From assembly GCF_025947345.1 (NCBI RefSeq), contig NZ_CP110011.1, positions 3,658,001 to 3,722,000 of the forward strand: a DNA stretch of 64,000 bases, given 5' to 3'. This document shows positions 34,981 to 45,258 of the stretch, piece after piece. The position numbers were made by a program, and so were the translations under genes. The stretch is from Flavobacterium sp. N502536 (GTDB taxonomy: Bacteria > Bacteroidota > Bacteroidia > Flavobacteriales > Flavobacteriaceae). The notes beneath the pieces were generated by a model. The model did no database searches, was not told where the DNA came from, and saw only the letters and a program-made list of their open reading frames with translations. The first letter of the stretch is position 1. The number at the start of each line of letters is the position of its first letter.

Positions 34981-36321
34981 ATGACGCTACTTATAATTAT
35001 TATAGTATTAGCTTTAATTTTTGATTACATCAATGGTTTTCATGATGCAGCAAATGCTATAGCTACCGTTGTTGCGACAAAGGTTTTGACGCCCTTTCAG
35101 GCCGTTCTTTGGGCAGCATTTTTTAACTTTCTGGCCTATTGGGTTTTTGGATTTGGTGTTGCCGATACTGTTGCTAAAACAGCGCACACCATGGAGATTA
35201 ACCTGGTTGTAATTCTTGCCGGTGTTATTGCGGCTATTTGTTGGAACTTATTGACCTGGTGGTTAGGAATTCCTTCAAGTTCTTCGCATACTTTGATCGG
35301 TGGTTTTGCCGGAGCAGCAATTGCGCATGCGATTGCAGTGCACGGATTCTCAGGATATGTTGGTGAAGACGGAACAACGCACTACTGGTACGAAATCGTA
35401 AGCTGGTACAAAGCTGGTAAAGACGGTGGAATGCCTTCGGGAGTTCTTATTATTATTGCTTTTATTGTCTTAGCACCATTATTGGGGGCTTTGGCTTCTT
35501 ACTTAATTTCGATTTGGTTGTTAAATGCTTCTCGTAAAAGTATTGGTCCAAAAATATTTACAGTGGCCTTAATGATAGCAACAATCTGGATGGTGAGCAG
35601 TTTAATGGTTCCTTATGAGGAGATTGTTAAGCATGGAAAACCACGTTTCGAATCTCATTTTTGGAGTGTAGCTTTTGATCCGCATAATATTAAATGGTTT
35701 TTAGTTGCTTTTATCATCTTAACGGTAAGTTTGTTTTGTTTGATATTCAGTAGTTTGAATCTTCATCAGGCAGACGCAGCGTTGAAAAAAATGCAATTGT
35801 TATCTTCTGCGGCTTTTAGTTTGGGTCACGGAGGGAATGATTCTCAAAAAGTAATGGGTATTATTGCAGCTGCAGTAGCAGTTTATATCAACACCAATCC
35901 GGGTGTGCATATGGATTCCTGGTTAGATGTTGTTTTACCAAACGATGATTTAGGTGTAAAAGGAGTAATGCCGGGATGGATTCCTTTGGCTTGTTATTCT
36001 GCAATTGCAGCCGGAACTTTAAGTGGTGGATGGAAAATTGTGAAAACAATGGGTTCTAAAATCACAAAAGTAAGCTCGTTTGAAGGAGTTGCAGCTGAAA
36101 CTGCGGGAGCTTTGACACTTTATTTTACAGAGCACTTAAAAATTCCGGTAAGTACAACACATACCATTACAGGTTCTATTATTGGAGTTGGATTAACAAA
36201 ACGTGTTTCCGCTGTTCGTTGGGGAGTTACCGTAAGTTTAATCTGGGCCTGGATACTAACGATTCCTATTTCGGCTATATTAGCTGGTTTGGTTTACTTT
36301 GTATTGAGCGTATTTATGTAA
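34981..36321 (+). CDS. pit: Inorganic phosphate transporter, PiT family
   Basis: 446 residues with about ten to twelve membrane segments. The duplicated PiT signature appears near both ends: DYINGFHDAANAIATVVATK and later SAAFSLGHGGNDSQKVMGI; GIPSSSSHTLIGG and IPVSTTHTITGSIIG are the matching second motifs. It carries phosphate (usually with metal ion) across the inner membrane using an ion gradient. Followed by a strong terminator. Confidence 0.95.
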   Translation: MTLLIIIIVLALIFDYINGFHDAANAIATVVATKVLTPFQAVLWAAFFNFLAYWVFGFGVADTVAKTAHTMEINLVVILAGVIAAICWNLLTWWLGIPSSSSHTLIGGFAGAAIAHAIAVHGFSGYVGEDGTTHYWYEIVSWYKAGKDGGMPSGVLIIIAFIVLAPLLGALASYLISIWLLNASRKSIGPKIFTVALMIATIWMVSSLMVPYEEIVKHGKPRFESHFWSVAFDPHNIKWFLVAFIILTVSLFCLIFSSLNLHQADAALKKMQLLSSAAFSLGHGGNDSQKVMGIIAAAVAVYINTNPGVHMDSWLDVVLPNDDLGVKGVMPGWIPLACYSAIAAGTLSGGWKIVKTMGSKITKVSSFEGVAAETAGALTLYFTEHLKIPVSTTHTITGSIIGVGLTKRVSAVRWGVTVSLIWAWILTIPISAILAGLVYFVLSVFM

Positions 36322-36374
36322 TAAATGATTATTGTGAAATGTGAGAGGTAAATCACATTTTATCGAAATATTTT

Positions 36375-36407
36375 AAAGCCGATTTCAAATTGAAATCGGC
36401 TTTTTTG
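36375..36407 (+). terminator. Rho-independent terminator of pit
   Basis: AAAGCCGATTTCAA / TTGAAATCGGCTTT stem with a tight loop, then a T-run. It lies 53 bp after the pit stop. Confidence 0.88.
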
Positions 36408-36477
36408 TTTGTTAAAACGGGTTATTTTGAAGTATAATGTATTTATATTTACTTAAAAATAAAGAAAGAAATACAGA

Positions 36478-37887
36478 TTGAAAACAGACCTATTGAATCA
36501 GATAGAAAGAATAAAAAGAAAGTTGCTCCTGGCGAAAAATGCAGACAAAGGCTTAAAGGTTTTTGGGGCTGACAGCCATAAATATACCATTGGAAAAACG
36601 GTTAATGCCGATCAGATTATCCGTTTTGAAACCGAATACAATCTCGAGCTTCCGGACGATTATAAAGCCTTTTTACTGCATATTGGCAATGGTGGAATAT
36701 CTTATCAGGATTCAGCTGCAGGGCCGTCTTATGGAATATTTCCTTTTGGGAAAAATCTGGAGGAATTTGTCTATAGTAATCCCGAAAATTGCTTAAAGCA
36801 GGATTGTAGAGTTTATCCAAAAATGAGTGATGAATTCTGGGTAGAACTGACACAAAATATTGAAGAGAATGAGGGTATTTCTCAAGAAGATTTTGATGCG
36901 GAACTTGGTAAATTGTTTGGCGGAATACTGCCAATCGCTAGTCAGGGCTGTTCGTATTATTACGGACTTGTTTTAAATGGAGAATTTAAAGGACGGGTTG
37001 TAAATATTGATATCGACAGACAGAAACCTTATTTTGCTTTTGAGTCTAATTTTTTAGATTGGTACGAAAGATGGCTTGATGAAATTATCCCAGAAAATAC
37101 CATGACAGAGGAACCTCATTTATTTCGATATACCTTAGGCGGATTGTCAGCTTACATTTTAGAAGTATATTTTTCTACAGAGGATGATGAAATTAAGGAA
37201 GAATGTCTCAACGGAATCTTAAAAAAAGAGATATTAGATGTTGAAACTCTAAGTATTTTAGAAGAGCAGTATAAAATAAGTTCAGGGGAAATTCAAAAAA
37301 CAATACTGCAGCTGCTCACGAAGTTCGATTATGAACGCGCAAAACCGTATTTAATGGACTTTGCAAAAGAGAGTCTGCTGACGGTATTTCAATTCGTATT
37401 TTGGTATGCAAAAAACAAAAGTACAGATTGGCTAGAGGTTATAAAAGCAAATGCTGATGCGATTGAAGAGGAGGAAACCTTCAGATTTTGTACGTACTTG
37501 TTAAAAGAAATGAAGCTGGATTATGGGGCTATTATCATTCCGTTTACGTCTAATAAAAGTGAGTCAATAAGAGTTAGTGCTTATTATTCGCTTGGGCAAA
37601 TGAAGGATAAAAACAAGTACACCGCTGTTTTTATAGAAGGTCTTCATGATAGTTCAAACAGAGTTATTCATACCACTTTGCAAGCATTGGATGGGGTAGA
37701 GGATAAAAGGCTTTTAAAGCATTATAAAAGGATTGCTGAAAAATTCCCCGTAGAAAAAGATTATATTCTGGTAAATCTCAATCATAGACTGAAAGCATAT
37801 GGTTTGACCAATAAAACGATTAAGAAAGTGAATACAGATTTTGAAACCGATAATCAGGGTGTGAAATGGTATCAATTTTGGAAATAA
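36478..37887 (+). CDS. SMI1/KNR4 domain protein with C-terminal HEAT-like repeats
   Basis: 469 residues starting at a TTG codon. The frame is closed upstream by TAA at 36460 and the first internal Met is near residue 115, inside the domain, so TTG is the only sensible start. Residues about 35-200 are an SMI1/KNR4 domain (FETEYNLELPDDYKAFLLHIGNGG, GIFPFGKNLEEF, GRVVNIDIDR). Residues about 220-450 are helical HEAT-type units (SIRVSAYYSLGQMKDKNKYTAVFIEGL). SMI1/KNR4 proteins often serve as immunity proteins to contact-delivered toxins; no toxin is adjacent. Ends at a bidirectional terminator. Confidence 0.8.
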   Translation: MKTDLLNQIERIKRKLLLAKNADKGLKVFGADSHKYTIGKTVNADQIIRFETEYNLELPDDYKAFLLHIGNGGISYQDSAAGPSYGIFPFGKNLEEFVYSNPENCLKQDCRVYPKMSDEFWVELTQNIEENEGISQEDFDAELGKLFGGILPIASQGCSYYYGLVLNGEFKGRVVNIDIDRQKPYFAFESNFLDWYERWLDEIIPENTMTEEPHLFRYTLGGLSAYILEVYFSTEDDEIKEECLNGILKKEILDVETLSILEEQYKISSGEIQKTILQLLTKFDYERAKPYLMDFAKESLLTVFQFVFWYAKNKSTDWLEVIKANADAIEEEETFRFCTYLLKEMKLDYGAIIIPFTSNKSESIRVSAYYSLGQMKDKNKYTAVFIEGLHDSSNRVIHTTLQALDGVEDKRLLKHYKRIAEKFPVEKDYILVNLNHRLKAYGLTNKTIKKVNTDFETDNQGVKWYQFWK

Positions 37888-37923
37888 AAAAAGCTGGTTT
37901 CAATTGCGAAACCAGCTTTTTTG
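37886..37923. terminator. Bidirectional terminator
   Basis: AAAAAAGCTGGTTTC / GAAACCAGCTTTTTT stem with a 6-nt loop, overlapping the stop of the SMI1 gene and serving the convergent hydrolase gene. Confidence 0.92.
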
Positions 37924-37946
37924 TTTGTATTGGTGTGCGGTAAATT

Positions 37947-39263
37947 TTATTCTTTTGTAAATAAATAGTCTTTCCCGCCTTGTTTTAGTGTCATTTCTTT
38001 TTTCTCGGAGTTGAACTCCAGAACAATTCCTGCAGCATCAAATTTAAAGGCATTTGTGGCTGTAGCTTCTAAAGGAAAAGAAGGCTGGCCTGTGGCCTGA
38101 GCAATTAGAATATTATTCTTTTGAGAAATGCTTATTTTTAACGGAATCTGTAAACTGCCATAAGTTCCGGAATAGGAATCCAGAATTGCAGGTGTAACCG
38201 CAACATTACTAAAGACCGGCATTACAAAAGGCTTGTTGAAATACGAATTCAAAGCACATAACATGATGTTATTGTTGTCGTAGCCCATTCCGTTTGAAGT
38301 TAGAGCCAACGCTAATTTTTCATTTGGGAAATAGCCTGCAACAGATCTGAAACCGTCAATTCCGCCAGTATGTCCGTAGCTTTTTCTTTCGTAATACGGA
38401 AATTCTAAAAGTCCCATTCCGAATTTGTCCTTAATGGTTTTCATCTGGTTTAAATGTTCTGTAGAAACTACTTTTCCGGCAAAAAGATTTTCATAGAAAA
38501 GATTTAAATCAGTCGGATTAGAAACTACAGCTCCGGCTCCAAGTGGAATTGATGCATCCGTTTCGCTTTCTTTATTCCATTTCCCTTCAAGCGTATAAGA
38601 ATAACATTCGTTGTTGTTCAGATTGATTTTACCGCCCAGATACGTGTTTTTTAGGTGTAAAGGTTTTGTGATCTTCAGACTTAAAATTTCGCCATAAGAC
38701 TTCTTGTAAAGGTCTTCCAGTATATACGACAAGAGTATGTAATTAGAATTGCTGTACTGGCCTTTTGTGTCAGGTTCAAAAACGATAGTACCGGCAGAAA
38801 TGCGTTCAATCATTTTGGCTCTGGACTGGTACTGAGTGTTCCATTTTAAGTAATCGTCGTCATTGGTAAAGTCGTGTATACCGCTTCTGTGGTTCAATAA
38901 GTTGCCAATGGTGATTGTTTTGGCGTTTTTTACCGTTGGAAAATACTTGTCGATCGTTTGGTTTAAGTTGATTTTATTTTCTTCTACCGCTTTAAGAATT
39001 AAGGATGCCGTAAATGTTTTAGAGATCGAGCCAATTCTGTATTTGGTATTGAGGCTTGATTTTTTTGCGCTTGTAAGGTCATCAAAACCAATAGATTTGG
39101 TGTAAATTGTTTTCCCGTTTTCAGATATGGCAATACTTCCCATGTATTTGCTGTTTTTTTCTAAAAGCGCAAACAGGCTGTCGAGTTTTTTTGAATTGAA
39201 AGTTTGAGAAAAAGCGCTCGTCGTGATAAGAGCAATGCAGTAGCTGATGATGATTTTTTTCAT
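37947..39263 (-). CDS. Exported beta-lactamase-family serine hydrolase
   Basis: 438 residues with a signal peptide (KKIIISYCIALITTSAFSQ). Class C beta-lactamase/DD-peptidase fold: SxxK in GSISKTFTASLIL (about 77), YSN in GQYSNSNYILL (about 165) and HTGG near 315. The C-terminal 100 residues form an extra lipocalin-like segment common in this family. Substrate unknown; relatives act on peptidoglycan, D-peptides or esters. Its ATG overlaps the upstream HAAS gene stop by 4 bp, so it belongs to a PadR-controlled operon. Confidence 0.88.
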   Translation of the reverse strand: MKKIIISYCIALITTSAFSQTFNSKKLDSLFALLEKNSKYMGSIAISENGKTIYTKSIGFDDLTSAKKSSLNTKYRIGSISKTFTASLILKAVEENKINLNQTIDKYFPTVKNAKTITIGNLLNHRSGIHDFTNDDDYLKWNTQYQSRAKMIERISAGTIVFEPDTKGQYSNSNYILLSYILEDLYKKSYGEILSLKITKPLHLKNTYLGGKINLNNNECYSYTLEGKWNKESETDASIPLGAGAVVSNPTDLNLFYENLFAGKVVSTEHLNQMKTIKDKFGMGLLEFPYYERKSYGHTGGIDGFRSVAGYFPNEKLALALTSNGMGYDNNNIMLCALNSYFNKPFVMPVFSNVAVTPAILDSYSGTYGSLQIPLKISISQKNNILIAQATGQPSFPLEATATNAFKFDAAGIVLEFNSEKKEMTLKQGGKDYLFTKE

Positions 39264-39877
39264 GATGATGATTTTTGATTGATTGATTTTTTAAGTTTTA
39301 ATAATAGGGTTATAAGTAAATAGGATAATACGGTTGATACTAGCATGACAGGAATAAACCAATTACCAAGAGCCTCGTAAGTGTGGTATTTAATTTGATC
39401 CTCGGGATTCATTATTCCTAATGTGAAAACAGAAATAGAATCTTTATTGATATGAAGACCTACCTGAGAAGGATTCAGGATTTTTGCAAAAATCAGGAAT
39501 ACAAAACCAAACAGGAAAAGGTATAAAATAGAGAAAAAGATGTACGAAATGCCATTGGTAATGTTTAATGCCAAAGCTTTGAAAACATGAACAGGGTTGA
39601 ATGTTTTGGTGGCTTGTTCTAGTTTTTTATCGGCAATAAGGGGTTTCAGAACCTCTTCCGGAGAGCCTAGTTTTTCGATGCTGTCTAAAAGAGAATCGAG
39701 TTCGTTTGTTCCATTTCTATGTTGAATGGCTTCAAAAATATGGCTGTTAAATTCCATATAAATGTCGTCCTGATCTATTTTTGGTAGTGAAGCGGTTGTC
39801 TTTTTGATGCGCTTCATGTAGCTGTTGTAAACGCGTTGTGAAGCTTTTTGTTCGAATTTGATATCTTCTATTCTCAT
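39260..39877 (-). CDS. HAAS-domain (DUF1700-like) membrane protein
   Basis: 205 residues. The first 90 are a helical HAAS-type cytoplasmic domain (YMKRIKKTTASLP, DDIYMEFNSHIFEAI, LGSPEEVLKPLI). Two or three membrane helices follow (about 105-135 and 175-195). Proteins of this type usually sit directly after PadR regulators and are thought to respond to membrane state. Overlaps both neighbours by 4 bp (ATGA-type), a sign of translational coupling. Confidence 0.8.
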   Translation of the reverse strand: MRIEDIKFEQKASQRVYNSYMKRIKKTTASLPKIDQDDIYMEFNSHIFEAIQHRNGTNELDSLLDSIEKLGSPEEVLKPLIADKKLEQATKTFNPVHVFKALALNITNGISYIFFSILYLFLFGFVFLIFAKILNPSQVGLHINKDSISVFTLGIMNPEDQIKYHTYEALGNWFIPVMLVSTVLSYLLITLLLKLKKSINQKSSS

Positions 39878-40209
39878 TGAATGATTTTTTTAATTGATTT
39901 TTCCAGATTTTCCCAGTAAATATTCATTTGGCTCAAAGTGGCGATGCCGGCTTCGGTTAAGGAATAGTATTTCCTTGGGATTCCGGTTTCCTGTTCGACC
40001 CATTTTGAATCTACCAGTTCTTCTGTTTTTAATCGGTTCATTAATGGGTATAGTGTTCCCTCTGCGATTTCTATTTCGGTATGTTTTCTTATTTGTTCGA
40101 TAAGTTCATAACCATAGTACTCTTGATTTTTGAGTACATTAAGGATAATGAAAGTTAAAGTGCCTTTCTTTACCTGAGATTTCCAGTTTGTTACAAATGT
40201 TTCGTTCAT
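39874..40209 (-). CDS. PadR family transcriptional regulator
   Basis: 111 residues from the ATG at 40209 (MNETFVTNWKSQVKKGTLTFIILNVL); an ATG six codons upstream would fall inside the operator and is less likely. Winged-helix features: YGYELIEQIRKHTEIEIAEGTLYPLMNRLKTEELVDSKW and GIPRKYYSLTEAG. It heads the operon with the HAAS protein and the serine hydrolase, and probably represses it through the inverted repeat at 40217-40234. Confidence 0.9.
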   Translation of the reverse strand: MNETFVTNWKSQVKKGTLTFIILNVLKNQEYYGYELIEQIRKHTEIEIAEGTLYPLMNRLKTEELVDSKWVEQETGIPRKYYSLTEAGIATLSQMNIYWENLEKSIKKIIQ

Positions 40210-40216
40210 TTGGCTA

Positions 40217-40251
40217 ATGTATAACAAAATACATAGTATAACAAAGTATAT
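40217..40251. promoter_or_regulatory. PadR-type operator
   Basis: ATGTAT-AACAAA-ATACAT (40217-40234) is a perfect inverted repeat of the ATGT...ACAT kind bound by PadR proteins. GTATAACAAA is repeated directly at 40219 and 40236. It starts 8 bp upstream of the preferred padR ATG, fitting autorepression. Confidence 0.6.
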
Positions 40252-40312
40252 AGCTAAGTTTTTTATTTTAAATATTTAATATATTGATTATTAAGTATTT
40301 AGGTATGTTGTT

Positions 40313-40831
40313 TTATTTTTGCAGATTCTTGCGATTGTGTTTTCGCTTGTAGTGTGTTTGTTTGAGATTCTGCTTTTCTTTTGAAATAATGCTTATAGTG
40401 CCGTCAATTTCCAGCATAGCAAGCTTAATATCGGTCAAATGTTCGAGGCCGTGCTCACGTGCCGCTTCTTTTAATTCTTCGTGTGAAATGTCTAGTCTGC
40501 TTAAAGCTTTAAAGTCCAGTTCGCCGTCATGAATCAGGATTTCGGGCTTGTCCAGTAGTAAATTGCTGAGACCTTTGTATTTGTGAGTCAGTTTCTTGAT
40601 GATGTAATTGATGATGAACAATGCCAAAGCAGCAACCAAACCTCCCCAAAGACTGGTATCCGGACCAACCATTGCATTTTGAACGGAGTTGCTAATCAGT
40701 AAAATCAGAATAATATCGGCAGTGTTTAGCTGTGAAAGTTCTTTTTTGCCGAAAATTCTCAAGGCAATGGTCATGAAAAAATAAACGGAAAGACTTCTTA
40801 AAATAATATCTAAATAGGGGGATAGCATCAT
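40313..40831 (-). CDS. DUF421 (YetF-like) membrane protein
   Basis: 172 residues: two or three N-terminal membrane helices (LRSLSVYFFMTIALRIFGKKELSQLNTADIILILLIS, GGLVAALALFIINYII) and a cytosolic alpha/beta domain (LLDKPEILIHDGELD, ISHEELKEAAREHGL, IKLAMLEIDGTISII). This is the YetF/DUF421 layout; the function of the family is not settled. Monocistronic, downstream of the rimK-like gene and its terminator. Confidence 0.88.
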   Translation of the reverse strand: MMLSPYLDIILRSLSVYFFMTIALRIFGKKELSQLNTADIILILLISNSVQNAMVGPDTSLWGGLVAALALFIINYIIKKLTHKYKGLSNLLLDKPEILIHDGELDFKALSRLDISHEELKEAAREHGLEHLTDIKLAMLEIDGTISIISKEKQNLKQTHYKRKHNRKNLQK

Positions 40832-40849
40832 TTCTTTTAGTGTTTGGAT

Positions 40850-40888
40850 TAAAAAAAAACTTTGTCAAAGCAAGACTTCAACAAAGTT
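40850..40888 (-). terminator. Terminator of the rimK-like gene
   Basis: On the minus strand AACTTTGTTGAAG pairs with CTTTGACAAAGTT (two wobbles, 5-nt loop), followed by eight or nine T residues. About 58 bp after the gene's stop. Confidence 0.82.
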
Positions 40889-40946
40889 CCTAAATTAATG
40901 TTTAGACATGAGGTCTAAATGAATATTTTTACTGAAAAAGAAGCGA

Positions 40947-42314
40947 TTATAATTTAAAGTTCTTCTCGATGGCTTTAATCATTTCACCTGCAACATCTTT
41001 GTTGGTAGCGCCTTCAATTCCTTCAAGACCCGGAGAAGAGTTTACTTCAAGCAGCAAAGGTCCTTTTGACGAGCGGATAATGTCAACACCGGCTACTTTT
41101 AAATCCATAGCTTTTGCGGCTTTTATGGCGATTTTTTTCTCCTCGGCAGTCACTTTTATAACAGATGCTGTTCCACCTAAGTGAATATTGGCCCTGAATT
41201 CACCCGGCATCGCTTCACGTTGTATTGCAGCTACCACTTTACCGTCGATCACAAAACAGCGAATGTCTTTTCCGTTGGCTTCCTTAATAAATTCCTGAAC
41301 AAGGATGTTAGCATTTAAGCTTTTAAAAGCATTGATTACACTCTCTGCGGCTTTTTTGGTTTCTGCTAAAACAACACCTTTTCCCTGAGTTCCTTCCAAT
41401 AACTTCACGATCAAAGGCGAACCTCCAACCATTTTAATTAAATTGTCGGTATCCAGTGGTGAATTGGCAAACCCTGTAGTAGGAATGTCGATTCCGCTGT
41501 TTAAAAGCAGTTGTAACGAATAGAGTTTGTCACGCGATTGAGTGATGGCTGTTGCTGAATTTAGTACAAAAACCTTCAATGCTTCAAACTGACGCGTTAA
41601 AGCACAACCGTAAAAAGTAATGCTTGGTCGGATTCTAGGAATAATAGCATCAAACTGGTTTAGTATTTTTCCGCCGCGATAGTGAATCTCGGGAGTTTTG
41701 GCATCCAGTTTCATATAACATTCTTTGATGTTTAAAAAATGCATTTCATGTCCGCGCATTTCACCCGCTTCCATGATTCTTTTATTGCTGTACAATTCGG
41801 GATTACTGGCCAAAAGCCCAATTCTTAATCCTGAGCTTGCTTTTTCAGAGTTTTGGTACAATTCTTTTAAGGCTTCAGGGCTCGGCTGTCCTAAAAGGTA
41901 TTTTTCTTCGGGATCAACCAATACACGTCCGCTCATGGCTTCACGGCCTAAAAGCATTCGGAAACCCATAGAATCCCTGTTGGTCAGGGTCATTTCGATA
42001 GGCCATTTGATGTCGCCAATTTTTAAATGGGTCTGAATCACGTAGCGGTGTTCTCTGAAACCACTTGAGCTTTTTACAATTCTTTTGTCAACCAGCGGCG
42101 CTTCACAATGAATGATGGTTTTAATATTATTCTGAATAGGATTAATATCGAATTTCACCCAATTGGCATCATTTTTTATAAAAGGAGCTATGTTTATAGC
42201 GTGCATTGCCGAAGTTTTGGCACCAGAATCCACACGAGCCTTGATTGTCGGGATTCCTAGTTCTGGAAATGAGCACCATTCTTCGCTACCTAAAATGACT
42301 TTGTTTTGAAGCAT
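40947..42314 (-). CDS. rimK: RimK-like ATP-grasp ligase fused to an N-terminal RimK-associated protease-like domain
   Basis: 455 residues from the ATG at 42314; the frame is open 11 codons further, but that would start within the promoter. Residues about 1-135 are the ATP-dependent zinc protease-like domain usually encoded beside rimK ([37 protein letters not shown]). Residues about 165-455 are RimK-type ATP-grasp ([51 protein letters not shown]). RimK adds glutamates to ribosomal protein S6; related enzymes use other substrates. The fusion argues that the two activities work on one target. Confidence 0.85.
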   Translation of the reverse strand: MLQNKVILGSEEWCSFPELGIPTIKARVDSGAKTSAMHAINIAPFIKNDANWVKFDINPIQNNIKTIIHCEAPLVDKRIVKSSSGFREHRYVIQTHLKIGDIKWPIEMTLTNRDSMGFRMLLGREAMSGRVLVDPEEKYLLGQPSPEALKELYQNSEKASSGLRIGLLASNPELYSNKRIMEAGEMRGHEMHFLNIKECYMKLDAKTPEIHYRGGKILNQFDAIIPRIRPSITFYGCALTRQFEALKVFVLNSATAITQSRDKLYSLQLLLNSGIDIPTTGFANSPLDTDNLIKMVGGSPLIVKLLEGTQGKGVVLAETKKAAESVINAFKSLNANILVQEFIKEANGKDIRCFVIDGKVVAAIQREAMPGEFRANIHLGGTASVIKVTAEEKKIAIKAAKAMDLKVAGVDIIRSSKGPLLLEVNSSPGLEGIEGATNKDVAGEMIKAIEKNFKL

Positions 42315-42344
42315 ACGTTGTTTTTTATTATAGAATTTAATAGC

Positions 42345-42352
42345 CAAAAATA
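42345..42352 (-). promoter_or_regulatory. -7 promoter element of the rimK-like gene
   Basis: TATTTTTG on the minus strand matches TAnnTTTG, 30 bp upstream of the preferred ATG. It supports the start at 42314 rather than 42347. Confidence 0.55.
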
Positions 42353-42386
42353 GCTATTTGCTTTTATTAAAGATAGCAAATTTTCC

Positions 42387-42427
42387 AAAAAAAATGCCCG
42401 TTATGTTATGAAAACGTAACGGGCATG
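42387..42427 (-). terminator. Terminator of clpC
   Basis: ATGCCCGTTA / TAACGGGCAT stem, then eight T residues on the minus strand, about 28 bp after the clpC stop. Confidence 0.88.
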
Positions 42428-42454
42428 TTATTCTTGTTATAAATTAAAACTAAT

Positions 42455-45001
42455 TTATTGATTAGTCGGCTCTTCGGCTTTGTGGATTTCTACAGATAGT
42501 TCCTGAGAATCATCTTTCAGATCCATTAAGATTTCATCACCTGAATGTATTTTTGAAGTGATGATTTCTTCTGCTAACAAATCTTCGACATATTTCTGAA
42601 TCGCTCTTTTTAGAGGTCTTGCACCAAATTGTCTGTCAAATCCTTTTTCGGCAATAAATGCTTTCGCTTTATCGGTAAGACTTAAAGTGTATCCTAATTC
42701 TGAGATTCGGCTGTACAATTTTTTAAGTTCAATTTCGATAATCAAATCAATATCAGCTTTTTCTAAGGCATTGAATACGATTACGTCATCAATTCTGTTT
42801 AAGAACTCAGGAGCAAAGGTTTTCTTCAATGCATTTTCGATAATGCTTTTTGAGTTTTCATCGGCCTGAGCTACTTTTGCAGCAGTTCCGAATCCTACGC
42901 CTTGTCCAAAATCTTTTAACTGACGCGCTCCAACATTAGAAGTCATGATGATAATCGTGTTTTTAAAGTCGATTTTGCGGCCTAAACTATCCGTTAAGTA
43001 TCCATCATCTAAAACCTGAAGCATCATGTTGAATACATCCGGATGCGCTTTTTCGATCTCGTCTAACAGCACAACACAATAGGGTTTTCTGCGAACTTTT
43101 TCAGTCAGCTGTCCACCTTCTTCGTATCCTACATATCCCGGAGGCGCTCCAACTAAACGAGAGATCGCAAATTTCTCCATGTATTCACTCATGTCGATAC
43201 GGATTAACGCATCTTCAGAATCGAATAATTCTTTTGCTAAAACTTTTGCCAATTGTGTTTTACCAACCCCAGTCTGACCCAGGAAGATAAACGAACCAAT
43301 TGGTTTGTTTGGATCCTTAAGTCCGGCTCTGTTACGTTGAATAGAACGTGCAATTTTTAAAACAGCTTCATTTTGTCCGATTACTTTATTCTGAATCAAT
43401 TCAGGTAATTGGGCCAATTTATTGCTTTCTGTTTGTGCAATACGGTTAACAGGAATTCCGGTCATCATCGAAACAACATCGGCTACGTTATCTTCTGTAA
43501 CTTCAATTCTGTTGTTTTTAGAGTCTTCTTCCCATTGTTCCTGAGCGACAGCCAGGTCTTTTTCGATACGTTTTTCATCGTCGCGAAGTTTGGCAGCCTC
43601 TTCGTATTTTTGTTTCTTAACTACCATGTTTTTCATTTCGCGAACTTCTTCTAACTGACGTTCCAAGTCTAAAATTTGTTTCGGAACATCAATGTTAGTG
43701 ATGTGTACGCGTGATCCTGCTTCGTCCAGTGCATCGATAGCTTTGTCCGGTAAGAAACGCTCAGACATATATCTGTTTGTTAATTTAACGCAGGCTTCAA
43801 TAGCTTCCTGTGTGTAAGTAACATTGTGGTGATCTTCGTATTTGTCTTTTACATTGTTTAAGATGGCAATTGTTTCTTCAACAGAAGTTGGTTCCACAAT
43901 TACTTTTTGAAAACGTCTTTCAAGAGCACCGTCTTTTTCAATATATTGTCTGTACTCGTCAAGAGTAGTAGCTCCAATACATTGAATTTCACCTCTTGCC
44001 AAAGCAGGTTTGAACATGTTCGAAGCATCAAGTGAACCTGTTGCTCCACCAGCGCCTACGATGGTGTGAATTTCGTCAATGAAAAGAATGATATCATCGT
44101 TTTTCTCCAGCTCGTTCATTACGGCTTTCATTCTTTCTTCAAACTGACCGCGGTATTTTGTTCCGGCTACTAAACTGGCCAGATCAAGTGTAACCACACG
44201 TTTGTGGAAAAGAATACGGGATACTTTTTTCTGAATAATGCGCAGAGCCAGTCCTTCCGCAATAGCAGATTTACCAACTCCAGGCTCTCCAATAAGAAGC
44301 GGGTTGTTCTTTTTTCTACGGCTTAGAATTTGAGAAACGCGTTCGATTTCTTTCTCGCGTCCTACAACCGGATCCAGTTTTCCTTCCTCTGCCATTTCTG
44401 TTAAATCTCTCCCAAAATTGTCCAGAACCGGAGTCTTGGATTTTTTGTTTGACTTATTGGCGGGATTGTTAAAACTACTTTCTTTAAGACTGTCATCTTG
44501 TCCTGAATCGTCATTATACGATTCGTTTCTTGGCAAGTTTTCTAAGAATTCTTCTTCGTTTGGAGTCATATTTAAATATTGTTCTTTAGCTATGTCATAA
44601 TCTATTTTTAGTTTATTCAATAGCTTGGTTGTTGGATCGTTTTCGTTTCGTAAGATGCATAGAAGCAGGTGCGCCGTGCTAATCGACGAGCTTTGAAATA
44701 CTTTTGCTTCCAGAAAGGTGGTCTTCAGGGCTCTTTCCGCCTGACGCGTGAGATGAAGGTTTTTCTTTTCGGCATTTACTTCAACGCTTTGATTGGCTGG
44801 ACTAAGTATTTCTACCTTCCTGCGTAAATGATCTAAATCGACTGCAAGGTTATTAAGTATATGAATAGCTTTTCCGTTTCCATCTCTTAAAATGCCTAGC
44901 ATTAGATGTTCAGTACCAATAAAGTCGTGGCCCAAACGTAAGGCTTCCTCTTTACTGTAGGTAATAACATCTTTTACTCTTGGTGAAAAATTATCATCCA
45001 T
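42455..45001 (-). CDS. clpC: ATP-dependent Clp protease ATP-binding subunit ClpC
   Basis: 848 residues. Clp N-domain ([34 protein letters not shown]) to about 150; first AAA+ module with [13 protein letters not shown] (about 238); UVR-type coiled segment [19 protein letters not shown] (about 470), the ClpC hallmark; second AAA+ with [12 protein letters not shown] (about 579) and a C-terminal D2 domain. It unfolds proteins for ClpP or acts as a disaggregase. No CtsR/McsAB genes are nearby, as usual in Bacteroidetes. Divergent from gyrA, with TAAATTTA (one base off) preceding its ATG. Confidence 0.96.
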   Translation of the reverse strand: MDDNFSPRVKDVITYSKEEALRLGHDFIGTEHLMLGILRDGNGKAIHILNNLAVDLDHLRRKVEILSPANQSVEVNAEKKNLHLTRQAERALKTTFLEAKVFQSSSISTAHLLLCILRNENDPTTKLLNKLKIDYDIAKEQYLNMTPNEEEFLENLPRNESYNDDSGQDDSLKESSFNNPANKSNKKSKTPVLDNFGRDLTEMAEEGKLDPVVGREKEIERVSQILSRRKKNNPLLIGEPGVGKSAIAEGLALRIIQKKVSRILFHKRVVTLDLASLVAGTKYRGQFEERMKAVMNELEKNDDIILFIDEIHTIVGAGGATGSLDASNMFKPALARGEIQCIGATTLDEYRQYIEKDGALERRFQKVIVEPTSVEETIAILNNVKDKYEDHHNVTYTQEAIEACVKLTNRYMSERFLPDKAIDALDEAGSRVHITNIDVPKQILDLERQLEEVREMKNMVVKKQKYEEAAKLRDDEKRIEKDLAVAQEQWEEDSKNNRIEVTEDNVADVVSMMTGIPVNRIAQTESNKLAQLPELIQNKVIGQNEAVLKIARSIQRNRAGLKDPNKPIGSFIFLGQTGVGKTQLAKVLAKELFDSEDALIRIDMSEYMEKFAISRLVGAPPGYVGYEEGGQLTEKVRRKPYCVVLLDEIEKAHPDVFNMMLQVLDDGYLTDSLGRKIDFKNTIIIMTSNVGARQLKDFGQGVGFGTAAKVAQADENSKSIIENALKKTFAPEFLNRIDDVIVFNALEKADIDLIIEIELKKLYSRISELGYTLSLTDKAKAFIAEKGFDRQFGARPLKRAIQKYVEDLLAEEIITSKIHSGDEILMDLKDDSQELSVEIHKAEEPTNQ

Positions 45002-45258
45002 AATATATAATTGGTATTGTAAATTTAGTGAATTACTGTTTGAAAAACAAAAACCGTACCCATCAGCATCTCCTGACAGCTAAGTGACAAAAAAAATAAC
45101 AATAAAAGCGTTAAAATACGCTTAATTTATTAACTAAAACCTAAAATAAAGTTGTTAATAAATCATTGAAATAAGTGTAAGCAAATAGCTGAAAAAATTT
45201 CAAAAAAACGTATCTTGGCACGCTTTGAAACTAATATAATTATTTAATATAACAACTT

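Noticed and set aside
42315-42347. Upstream start of the rimK-like gene
   Set aside because: It overlaps the consensus -7 element and the added residues are not domain-like.
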